NCBI GenBank assembly: GCA_965602635.1
Contig: CBFCZU010000245.1
Span: forward strand, 1 to 6,316
DNA: 6,316 bases
Origin: CBFCZU01 sp965602635
Lineage (GTDB): Bacteria; Planctomycetota; Phycisphaerae; SM23-33
Direction of reading: 5' to 3'
The number at the start of each line of letters is the position of its first letter. The first letter of the stretch is position 1. The position numbers were made by a program, and so were the translations under genes. The notes under the pieces were generated by a model that saw only the letters and a list, made by a program, of their open reading frames with translations, did no database searches and had not been told where the DNA came from. Below, piece after piece: positions 1-5,582 of this stretch.

Positions 1-436
1 GGTAGTGGGTCCACTCGTCGAGCTCGCGGGGCCGCGGCTTCACCTGCTTCTTCCCATCGGTATAGGCAACGCCATGCGGCGCCAGCACCCGCATGATCTC
101 TTCGTTGGGCACTCGGAACCTGGCATCGGAGACGACGATCAGGTTCACCATGTTGTCTCGGTAGGGCAGGTTCTTCCCGTCGAACGTCCTGGCCGTAACC
201 TTGCCGTAGAGCCCCTTGTCGCTGAGGCGCTCCTGTGCTTTGGCCACGTTCTCAGCAGACGTGTCGAGACCCTGCACCAGATAGCCGTCGTTCGCGCGAA
301 GCGCCGCGACGAGTCCGGCATCGTCACAGCCGATCCGAACGACAAGCCCACCCGCGACGCCCGTGTCCTTGAGAATGCCCGTCGCTGGGTCTGCGACGGC
401 GAGGCTCCCAAGGACGATGCCTGCGAGAATGGTCAC
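1..436 (-). CDS. Secreted methyltransferase-like domain protein, N-terminal part (planctomycete propeller family), 3' end outside window
   Basis: The 145 readable residues start at a GTG codon (434-436). A hydrophobic stretch, VTILAGIVLGSLAVA, follows, with likely signal-peptide cleavage before D16-P17. Residues 29-125 resemble a class I SAM-dependent methyltransferase Rossmann domain. They contain LVVRIGCDDAGL (31-42, motif I), an acidic residue ending strand 2 (GLD, D58), AENVAKAQERL (61-71), a motif like NLPYRDNMVNLIVV (89-102), and EIMRVLAPHGVAY (113-125). The segment ends in KPRPRELDEWTHY (133-145). In planctomycete proteins that I recall, this ending joins such a domain to a PQQ-like beta-propeller, so a propeller probably lies beyond the window (inference). 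Motif I reads GCDDAG instead of the usual GCGDG, so catalytic activity is doubtful. The gene follows the SUMF1-like gene by 39 bases on the same strand and is probably cotranscribed. The GTG is the only usual start after the upstream in-frame TAG (476-478), but it has no Shine-Dalgarno and no basic n-region, so the start is uncertain. Confidence 0.75.
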   Translation of the reverse strand, partial: MTILAGIVLGSLAVADPATGILKDTGVAGGLVVRIGCDDAGLVAALRANDGYLVQGLDTSAENVAKAQERLSDKGLYGKVTARTFDGKNLPYRDNMVNLIVVSDARFRVPNEEIMRVLAPHGVAYTDGKKQVKPRPRELDEWTHY

Positions 437-475
437 AGCGTGCGCCCAGCAAGGCGCGGGCGACGGGCATGGGCG

Positions 476-1354
476 CTACGGGAGAGGGCGGGCGACGCGG
501 AAGCCGTCTATGGGATACCGATGGTTCGGATGGCTGCCGCGGCGGCACGCAGAACGGCAGAAGGACGCGTCGTCGGTCCACGAGCCGCCGCGAAGAATGC
601 GGAACCGCCCGCGATGATCGGGCCCCCTGCCGCCCTTGTACGGCTGGAGCCAATCCTGGCACCATTCCCAGACATTCCCGTGCATGTCGTAGAGGCCCCA
701 GGCATTGGCAGGGAACGTGCCCACAGGCGTTGTGCTCCTGCGTCGCTCGCCTTTGGGCCCCGCGTAGTTCACCTGGGATGTGGTGATCGTCTGCCCGAAA
801 CAGAACGGCGACGCCGTGCCCGCGCGGCAGGCATACTCCCATTCCGCATCGCCCGGTAGCCGGTAGGCGACGCCTTTGGGCAGCTTCCCGGCCTTCTGCT
901 CGCGCTGGGTGAGTCGGCGACAGAACTCCTGGCAGTCGTCCCAGCTCACCCTCTCGACAGGCCGTTCGGGGCCTTTGAACTTCCCGTGGTTCCTGTCCAT
1001 AATGGCGCTCCACTGGGCCTGTGTGACCTCGGTGGCGCCCAGGTAGTATCCCTTTGTGATCTTCACCGCGTGGATGGGCCGCTCGTTGAACTCTCCTTTC
1101 ACTGATCCCATCTGGAACTCACCTGGGGGGATAAGGACCATGATGAGCTCGACGCCGCCGGGAAGCTCTACGCTCTGCTTGACCGGCACACCCAGCGCCG
1201 CGGCCGTCTCCTTCTGCCTGCGTTTCGCCTCGGCGGCGTCGAAGGGCCACTTCTTGTGGACGATGACCTTGCGAGATGTGCCACCCGCATGCGCTTGGCA
1301 AGCGACAAGGGCCGCCCCAAGCCCGAGGAGCAATCTGCCGGACATGCGTCTCAT
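476..1354 (-). CDS. Exported SUMF1/formylglycine-generating-enzyme-like protein
   Basis: This 292-residue protein is complete. It begins with an export signal (MRRMSGRLLLGLGAALVAC). LVAC at 16-19 fits a lipobox, while AHA-G at 21-24 would suit signal peptidase I, so it may be a lipoprotein. A charged linker, WPFDAAEAKRRQKETAAALGVP (36-57), is typical of planctomycete members. The SUMF1/EgtB/PvdO fold then spans about 66-288: IPPGEFQMGS (75-84), YYLGATEVTQAQW (103-115), PVERVSWDDCQEFCRRL (132-148), YRLPGDAEWEYACRAGT (164-180), NAWGLYDMHGNVWEWCQDW (217-235), RILRGGSW (252-259) and GFRV (284-287). Genuine formylglycine-generating enzymes have a copper-binding Cys pair in a CxxSYCxRYR-like context. 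Here the equivalent region is SFCRSACRR (264-272), so sulfatase activation should not be assumed. Its substrate is unknown. A strong Shine-Dalgarno lies 6 bases before the first ATG. The stop is 39 bases before the methyltransferase-like gene, suggesting an operon. Confidence 0.93.
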   Translation of the reverse strand: MRRMSGRLLLGLGAALVACQAHAGGTSRKVIVHKKWPFDAAEAKRRQKETAAALGVPVKQSVELPGGVELIMVLIPPGEFQMGSVKGEFNERPIHAVKITKGYYLGATEVTQAQWSAIMDRNHGKFKGPERPVERVSWDDCQEFCRRLTQREQKAGKLPKGVAYRLPGDAEWEYACRAGTASPFCFGQTITTSQVNYAGPKGERRRSTTPVGTFPANAWGLYDMHGNVWEWCQDWLQPYKGGRGPDHRGRFRILRGGSWTDDASFCRSACRRGSHPNHRYPIDGFRVARPLP

Positions 1355-1356
1355 GG

Positions 1357-1365
1357 CTCACCTCC
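1357..1365 (-). promoter_or_regulatory. Shine-Dalgarno of the SUMF1-like gene
   Basis: On the minus strand the bases GGAGGTGAG precede the ATG at 1354, with GGAGG six bases upstream. This supports the first of two nearby ATG codons (residues 1 and 4) as the start. Confidence 0.75.
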
Positions 1366-1386
1366 GCCCCTATGCTCCGTGCAATC

Positions 1387-1527
1387 ATGCCGCCTCGGCC
1401 CGCGGGCAGCAAGGAGAGGATGGCCGTCCAGGTCAAGCCGGGAACCTGCTGCTTCGCAGTGCGCAGCGAGGACGGCCAGCCGAACCGCGGCAAGATGAGC
1501 AACGTCGTCAAGCTCGAAGTGCAGTAA
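1387..1527 (+). pseudogene. Orphan C-terminal tail of a fibronectin type III domain protein
   Basis: The plus strand reads MPPRPAGSKERMAV followed by QVKPGTCCFAVRSEDG, then QPNRGKMSNVVKLEVQ and a TAA stop. This matches the last two or three strands of an FN3 domain, whose usual form is about PAGSKExxxVxGLxPGTxYYFAVRAxDxxxNxSxxSNVVxxxV. The two aromatic positions before FAVR are both Cys (TGC TGC), each one transition from TAC. The earlier part of the FN3 domain is missing: upstream the frame is antisense to the SUMF1-like gene and shows no similarity. It is therefore most likely the relic of a larger gene truncated by insertion or rearrangement near 1355-1390. A 35-residue micro-ORF starting at ATG 1420, with AAGGAG at 1411-1416, is possible but less likely. 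The remnant is convergent with the NHL gene downstream. Confidence 0.6.
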
Positions 1528-1540
1528 GCACAGAAACGGG

Positions 1541-1578
1541 GAATGACGCCTCCAGCCTGCCTCAGGCGGCGCTCATTC
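1541..1578. terminator. Possible bidirectional terminator hairpin between convergent gene ends
   Basis: GAATGA (1541-1546) plus CGCCT (1547-1551) pair with AGGCG (1564-1568) plus TCATTC (1573-1578), giving 11 base pairs with a four-base bulge (1569-1572) and a 12-base loop. It sits between the FN3 remnant stop (1527) and the NHL gene stop (1573-1575), and that stop codon lies inside the stem. A weak T-rich stretch (CCCGTTTCTG) follows in the minus direction. There is no long U-tract, so termination is inferred mainly from position. Confidence 0.45.
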
Positions 1579-4347
1579 CTCGAGCGGCACGACCGCCTCG
1601 GTGTGGTAGCCGAGTCGGATTCGGACCAGGCGCCAGTTCCCCGTGTCGGCCACGTAGAGCCACCGGTCGGAGACCGTCGAGACGAAATCGCACTGGCTGA
1701 ACGCAATGCCGCCTGCGACGGGCGCCGGGCTGTCAGGCCCCCGGCCCGAGTCCGCGTTGCCATACCGGCCGATGTGCAGGATCGGGTTGCCGTTGGTGTC
1801 GCACACGCCGACCGAGTAGCGCCACGACTCGGGGATGAAGCACCGGCCATACAGGTCGGTGTCGAAGCGACACTGGGGGCAGGTGCAGGTGTTGGTCGCG
1901 ATGGTCAGGGTGCTCATGCCGGGATACGACCACAGCAGGTTCTGCGTCCAGAGCTTGCCCATGCACTCGAACTCAGGGGGCCGCTTGGGCAGCTCCTTCA
2001 GGGCCACCGCCTTGGCCCACGTCCCATAGACCTTGCCGCCGGTGGGTGGGAACTTCAGCAGGGCGCCCGGGCCGGCGTTCGTGTGCTCGGCGGGCAGGAA
2101 CTTGCGGCCATCCCGCAGTGGCCAGGCCGCCAGGCCGACGTAGAGGTTCCCCTGCTTGTCGCTGCGTACGCCGCAGCTTGCGCCGTGCAGGGACTTGAGC
2201 AGGTCCTCCCCGACGAGCTGCCCATCCCTGTCCCAGGCCCAGATGAGCCCTCCCTGGCGCCAGAGCCGGCCGGGGAAGCGGATCGGGCGATAGCGGTCCT
2301 CCAGGAGCTTGGGCACCGTCGTGCCCGTGGACTCGAAGCGGTCGGTCTGCTTCTGGTAGTTCTGGCAGAAGGCCAGCACGTTGCCGTTGGGCGCGACGCC
2401 CATGCCCATGTCGAAGCCGTTGCCGCGGATCTGCGCGGGCAGCTTGATGACGCCACGCAGCACCGGCGGCTTCCCGCCCCAACCCACGGCTTGCCGCTCG
2501 CCGTAGTTGAACGGCACCTCCGCCGTATGGGGGATCATCAGGTTGCCCTCGCGCCAGTCGTCCACGGGCACGGCCCGGGCGGGATCGAAGCGGGCCAGGT
2601 AGAGCGGAGTCCGCATGTACAGATAGCCGTCGTACCCGACGTGGAGGCCGTCGAGGCTGCGCCAGCCCGTGCCTGGTGGGCGGATCTTGTCCCACTGCTT
2701 GCCCACCTCGGGGTCGCAGCGCAAGAGGACGGCCGAGAGGCTGTTGACATAGTAGAGGTGGCCGTGGACCGGGTCGGCACACAGGCGGTTCATCTTGTAG
2801 CCGTTGAACGCGTGGGGCGTGAAGCCGTCCTTTCGGATTTCCTCGTCGAAATCGTGGACGAGCTCGAACCGGTCGCCCCGGTCGGCCCAGATGGTGATGC
2901 GCGACTCCGCGGGCACGAGCCATATCCTGGCGGGCCTCGCCCAGGAGTCGAGGCAGAAGATCGGCACGAGACGTTCGCGACGCCAGTGCGACTTGAAGTC
3001 GCCGAGATGGTGCTCGGCGCCTTCCAGCTTGATCTTCGCCAGGCCGAGGCGGGCGACCTCCTTGGGATTGGGCAACGGCGAGAGCTTGACCAGCGCGGCG
3101 TCCTCGTACTTGGGGCCGAACGAGCTGAAATAGATCTCGCCGGTCCTCTGGTGCACGCGGATCTGGCGCGGCCACTTCGCGGGAATGGTCGTCAGGTAGC
3201 GACCCTCGCTGTCGAAGACCTGGATGCGGCTGTTCCCGAGATCGCTGACGTAGATCCGTCCCTCGCCGTCGCAGGCGATGCCCTCGGGGTACTTGAGGTG
3301 ACCGTTGTCGCTGTCGGGCTCATCGGCCTCCCCGAGGAAGGCTCTCTTGGGCAGCGGGCCTTTCGCGTCCCACGCCAGGCGGAAGACGGCGTGCTGGGGC
3401 CTGGCGTTCCTTTCGTATGTCGGGGGACGCAGCTTGGTGACGTAGAGCCACTTGCCGTCGGGGCTGGCGGCCATCTCGGTGGCGCCGCAGAACTCGCTCG
3501 GGCGCCGCGCGAGCACAGGGCCGCACGCGTCCTCGCCGCGCGTCGTGCCGTCGGTGCCGATGCGCAGGATGCGTTTCAGGCTCCTGTAGCCGTGCGTGGG
3601 CCAGGCGATGCGGCCCTTGGAGACGACCGGGATCGTGTAGGCGCCGCGTCGCAGCGCGTAGGGCCTCATCTTGCCATAGCGCGTCCGCGCGGCCGGGATG
3701 GGCGGCTGGCCCGGGAGCTTCTGCGTGGCCACCCCTTTGAGCTGCGTGACCTTGTCCGCCGCGAACGGCAGGAGCGTCCGGACGTAGTTCCCGTCGTGGT
3801 CGTATGCCTTGATCGCCTGCCAGTAGCCCGCCGCGCTGATGACGTAAACGCCGTCCGGGTCCGCGCCGATGCCGTTGATCGGGCCGACGGTGTCCTTGGG
3901 ATGCCAGCCGATGAGCTTGTCGAACGTGGGCCTCAGGCCGAGGGAGACCCGTGCACGGCAGTTCTCGGGGTTCCTGACGTACTCGCCGAAGTCGCTCTTG
4001 CCGTCCCACACGAGCGTCTGCTCGAGCGAATTCTGCTTCAGCGGCTCCGGCGAGTTCGGCCCAAGCACCCCGTAGACGATGTGATTGACGATCTTGCCCT
4101 TCGGGCCCTCGATCGCGACGGCCACATCGCAGCAGCCCTTCGCGGCGAACGAGACGACGTAGCGGTCCCTCACCACCTTGCCATCCGGCCCGACGAGCCG
4201 TCGGAACGTGGGCTTGCGGCTGAACGCGAAGACCTCCTGTCGCGGCACGGGCTTGAGCTTGGCGCCTTCCCACCTCGGCTCGGCGCGGGCGCGCGCCCAG
4301 CCGCTGATCATCGCCACAAACAACAGCAAACACGCCCGTCGGCCCAT
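1573..4347 (-). CDS. Large secreted NHL-repeat/beta-propeller protein with N-terminal FlgD-like Ig segment
   Basis: The product is 924 residues with the chosen start. A signal peptide MGRRACLLLFVAMISGWARARA is followed by EP, with probable cleavage after residue 22. Residues 61-138 resemble a FlgD-type Ig-like fold (IVNHIVYGVLGPN, NSLEQTLVWDGKSDFGEYV, CRARVSLGL). Propeller blades follow: GIGADPDGVYVISAAG (159-174), a clear NHL repeat around 350-390 (YPEGIACDGEGRIYVSDLGNSRIQVFD), further blades (DGLHVGYDGYLYMRT near 567-581, GVRSDKQGNLYVG), and a last blade reading WLYVADTGNWRLVRIRL. Near the C-terminus lies CTCPQCRFDTDLYGRCFIP (C821, C823, C826, C836), then GVCDTNGNPILHIGRYGN. No catalytic residues can be assigned, so ligand and function are unknown. 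I chose ATG 4347 over ATG 4368 for three reasons: it has GAGAGG four bases upstream, it places RWEG at residues 25-28 exactly as in the paralogue, and the predicted transcript start near 4379 leaves 4368 almost no leader. Starting at 4368 would add MKGKRGK. Confidence 0.92.
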   Translation of the reverse strand: MGRRACLLLFVAMISGWARARAEPRWEGAKLKPVPRQEVFAFSRKPTFRRLVGPDGKVVRDRYVVSFAAKGCCDVAVAIEGPKGKIVNHIVYGVLGPNSPEPLKQNSLEQTLVWDGKSDFGEYVRNPENCRARVSLGLRPTFDKLIGWHPKDTVGPINGIGADPDGVYVISAAGYWQAIKAYDHDGNYVRTLLPFAADKVTQLKGVATQKLPGQPPIPAARTRYGKMRPYALRRGAYTIPVVSKGRIAWPTHGYRSLKRILRIGTDGTTRGEDACGPVLARRPSEFCGATEMAASPDGKWLYVTKLRPPTYERNARPQHAVFRLAWDAKGPLPKRAFLGEADEPDSDNGHLKYPEGIACDGEGRIYVSDLGNSRIQVFDSEGRYLTTIPAKWPRQIRVHQRTGEIYFSSFGPKYEDAALVKLSPLPNPKEVARLGLAKIKLEGAEHHLGDFKSHWRRERLVPIFCLDSWARPARIWLVPAESRITIWADRGDRFELVHDFDEEIRKDGFTPHAFNGYKMNRLCADPVHGHLYYVNSLSAVLLRCDPEVGKQWDKIRPPGTGWRSLDGLHVGYDGYLYMRTPLYLARFDPARAVPVDDWREGNLMIPHTAEVPFNYGERQAVGWGGKPPVLRGVIKLPAQIRGNGFDMGMGVAPNGNVLAFCQNYQKQTDRFESTGTTVPKLLEDRYRPIRFPGRLWRQGGLIWAWDRDGQLVGEDLLKSLHGASCGVRSDKQGNLYVGLAAWPLRDGRKFLPAEHTNAGPGALLKFPPTGGKVYGTWAKAVALKELPKRPPEFECMGKLWTQNLLWSYPGMSTLTIATNTCTCPQCRFDTDLYGRCFIPESWRYSVGVCDTNGNPILHIGRYGNADSGRGPDSPAPVAGGIAFSQCDFVSTVSDRWLYVADTGNWRLVRIRLGYHTEAVVPLEE

Positions 4348-4351
4348 CTTG

Positions 4352-4357
4352 CCTCTC
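4352..4357 (-). promoter_or_regulatory. Shine-Dalgarno favouring the 4347 start of the NHL gene
   Basis: GAGAGG lies four bases upstream of ATG 4347 on the minus strand, in an AG-rich run. The alternative ATG at 4368 is preceded by CTCCGTGG, with no comparable site, so this element decides the start. Confidence 0.55.
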
Positions 4358-4385
4358 TTCCCCTTCATCCACGGAGCTTGCCCTG

Positions 4386-4414
4386 AGTATACCAGCCCAC
4401 CGTCCCTGTGGCAA
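4386..4414 (-). promoter_or_regulatory. Sigma70-like promoter of the minus-strand NHL gene
   Basis: On the minus strand TTGCCA (4409-4414) and TATACT (4386-4391) each match five of six consensus bases and are separated by 17 bases (4392-4408). The expected transcript start is near 4379, giving a leader of about 32 bases before ATG 4347. Confidence 0.6.
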
Positions 4415-4480
4415 AGCGATTGGGCGCGAGCCCCGACAGCTTGGCGCACACCCCTCTCGTCCTCGAACCGCCGCGGAATG

Positions 4481-4513
4481 GGGGGCGAGGCTCCGTCCGA
4501 GCCGCGCGCCCCC
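4481..4513. repeat. Strong imperfect hairpin
   Basis: The outer arms GGGGGCG (4481-4487) and CGCCCCC (4507-4513) and the inner arms GGCTC (4489-4493) and GAGCC (4499-4503) are perfect complements. The loop is CGTCC, and an asymmetric internal loop (A opposite GCG) separates the two stems. The core resembles the GGCGAGGCTC...GAGCCG palindromes that I recall as dispersed in GC-rich genomes. That resemblance is unverified. Confidence 0.6.
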
Positions 4514-4538
4514 GGTTGACGACCACCCGGGCGAATCA

Positions 4539-4592
4539 ACCGGTCCGGCCCGACCGACCGGTCCGGCCTGTCGGACCAGGCCGGCCCACCTC
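4539..4592. repeat. Degenerate 18-base tandem repeat, about three copies
   Basis: Copy 1 is ACCGGTCCGGCCCGACCG (4539-4556). Copy 2 (4557-4574) shares its first 12 bases exactly and 15 of 18 overall. Copy 3 (4575-4592) keeps 12 of 18. It lies between the divergent promoters and encodes no recognisable product. Confidence 0.65.
4563..4584. repeat. Perfect 8-base inverted repeat
   Basis: CCGGCCTG (4563-4570) and CAGGCCGG (4577-4584) are perfect complements around the six-base loop TCGGAC. The structure straddles copies 2 and 3 of the 18-base tandem repeat. Confidence 0.6.
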
Positions 4593-4620
4593 GGGCCAGG
4601 TGCGCGCCGGCGAGCCGTAG

Positions 4621-4639
4621 CGCAAGCGTCCCGCTTGCG
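4621..4639. repeat. Perfect hairpin, 8-base stem with 3-base loop
   Basis: CGCAAGCG (4621-4628) and CGCTTGCG (4632-4639) are perfect complements around TCC. The compact 19-base unit looks like the core of a dispersed palindromic element. Copy number elsewhere cannot be judged from this window. Confidence 0.65.
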
Positions 4640-4645
4640 TCGCCC

Positions 4646-4695
4646 GCGGGAGGGCGCGCCCACCCCCTCCCGCAGGCTGCCGGTCCTGCGGGAGG
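4646..4695. repeat. Three-armed, mutually exclusive hairpins
   Basis: GCGGGAGGG (4646-4654) pairs perfectly with CCCTCCCGC (4665-4673). The overlapping middle arm CCTCCCGCAGG (4666-4676) pairs perfectly with CCTGCGGGAGG (4685-4695) across an eight-base loop. Only one stem can form at a time. The layout looks like an attenuator, but it lies upstream of the predicted plus-strand promoter and so is probably not transcribed with that gene. Confidence 0.6.
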
Positions 4696-4752
4696 TTCGT
4701 GGCGAAACGGGCGCCCCCAGGTGCCGGTCGTGGGCGCGGCCAGAACAGGGGC

Positions 4753-4781
4753 TTGAGATGGCGGAGCCAACGACGTAGAAT
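4753..4781 (+). promoter_or_regulatory. Sigma70-like promoter of the plus-strand NHL paralogue
   Basis: TTGAGA (4753-4758) and TAGAAT (4776-4781) each match five of six consensus bases with exactly 17 bases between them (4759-4775). The expected transcript start is near 4788, about 36 bases before ATG 4824. Promoter signals seem intact although the gene body is broken. Confidence 0.6.
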
Positions 4782-4804
4782 TGCGGAGACGGGTAGTGAT
4801 TTGC

Positions 4805-4810
4805 AGGAGG
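4805..4810 (+). promoter_or_regulatory. Distant Shine-Dalgarno of the plus-strand paralogue
   Basis: AGGAGG is a full-strength ribosome-binding motif but ends 13 bases before ATG 4824, well beyond the usual 5-9. No nearer ATG, GTG or TTG start fits the homologous frame, so translation from here may be inefficient. Confidence 0.5.
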
Positions 4811-4823
4811 CATCGGACTCGAC

Positions 4824-5582
4824 ATGAAGAGACTGGCGGCTGGGTTGTTTCTCATGCTGGCGGTTTGGGCGGCGGGCGGCGAGGGGATCCCGCCACGGTG
4901 GGAAGGGCAGCTTCTGAAGCCGGTGGCGCGGGAGGAGGTGTACGAGTTCGCGGAGACGCCGAGGGTCAGGAAGGTCGGAAGGGATAGGTACGAAGTTGCG
5001 TTCGCGGCCAAGGGGAAGTGCGATGTGGGGGTGGCTGTCGAAGACGATAGGGGGAGGATCGTGCGGCACATTGTGTATGGGGTTCTCGGGCCGAATGCGC
5101 CGGGGCCGCTGAAGAAGAACTCGCTCGAACAGACGCTGGTGTGGAACGGGAAGGACGACTTCCGCAAGTACGTCGAGCGGCCCGAGGGGTGTCGGGTGCG
5201 GGTGTCGCTCGGGCTGAAGCCGACGTTCGACAGGGTGATGGCGTGGCACCCGAAGGACACGACGCAGATCCTCAGGATCGCCGCGATCGACGCGGACAAG
5301 GACGGGGTGTACGTGCTGGAGACGTGCAGCTACAACCAGCTCCGCAAGTTCGACCACGACGCCAACTACGTCGAGACGCTCATCCCGTGGAACCCGGAGA
5401 AACTGGCGAAGATCAGGATGCCCAAGCGGACCCAGTTGGGGCCGCGGCCATCAGGCCAAGATGGACGAGATCGACTTCGGCCGCGACGGGTTGCTCTACA
5501 TCCGAACGCTGAAGTACGTGGCCCGCTTCGACCCGGACAGGATGGGGACGGTGGCCGGCGCGCACGCCGAGGTGCCGTTTGA
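4824..5582 (+). CDS. 5' fragment of the disrupted NHL paralogue, with out-of-frame tail
   Basis: This 252-codon open frame encodes signal peptide MKRLAAGLFLMLAVWAAGG, then a FlgD-like Ig segment (IVRHIVYGVLGPN, NSLEQTLVWNGKDDFRKYV, CRVRVSLGLKPTFDR) and the first propeller blade (AIDADKDGVYVLETCSYN). Homology stops near residue 200. The last 45-50 residues (from about QLGPRPSGQ) are Arg-rich and are the 3' part of the gene read in the wrong frame, ending at TGA 5580-5582. If expressed, it would be an exported Ig-like domain with one incomplete blade. Synonymous codon choice is notably G-ending (Gly GGG, Ala GCG, Arg AGG). Confidence 0.6.
   Translation: MKRLAAGLFLMLAVWAAGGEGIPPRWEGQLLKPVAREEVYEFAETPRVRKVGRDRYEVAFAAKGKCDVGVAVEDDRGRIVRHIVYGVLGPNAPGPLKKNSLEQTLVWNGKDDFRKYVERPEGCRVRVSLGLKPTFDRVMAWHPKDTTQILRIAAIDADKDGVYVLETCSYNQLRKFDHDANYVETLIPWNPEKLAKIRMPKRTQLGPRPSGQDGRDRLRPRRVALHPNAEVRGPLRPGQDGDGGRRARRGAV

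Larger units (their letters stand above)
4415..4752. other. Gene-free, palindrome-rich stretch between two divergent promoters
   Basis: I see no credible gene in these 338 bases. Frames are open here only because GC is high, and their translations are low-complexity Arg/Pro/Gly. The stretch holds an 18-base degenerate tandem repeat and several strong inverted repeats, listed separately. All lie outside the predicted transcripts of both flanking genes, so they are unlikely to be leader attenuators of either one. They look like a cluster of dispersed palindromic intergenic repeats (inference). Confidence 0.6.

Noticed and set aside
5..859. A 284-codon plus-strand open frame opposite the methyltransferase-like and SUMF1-like genes
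   Set aside because: Both minus-strand products are recognisable families. The plus-strand product is not.
1384..1412. Possible promoter of the SUMF1-like gene on the minus strand (TTGCTG, 17 bases, CATGAT)
   Set aside because: The spacing is ideal, but only three and four of six bases match, which is too weak to annotate.
1543..4386. A 947-codon plus-strand open frame opposite the NHL gene
   Set aside because: Its translation is Arg/Val/Asp/Ala-rich without domains, while the minus strand gives a signal peptide, an Ig segment and NHL repeats. It is an antisense by-product of high GC.
4415..4752. CRISPR array or mobile-element ends
   Set aside because: The repeats are short, few, overlapping and degenerate, with no regular spacers. 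There is no transposase, target-site duplication or matching terminal inverted repeat.
4348..4770. Extension of the intact NHL gene upstream to an ATG at 4770
   Set aside because: The extra residues are low-complexity Arg/Pro/Gly from the repeat region, they precede a clear signal peptide, and the promoter and Shine-Dalgarno lie inside the extension.
3320..5299. A 659-codon minus-strand open frame crossing the intergenic region
   Set aside because: It overlaps the promoters, repeats and both NHL genes in a wrong frame and shows no domain or signal.
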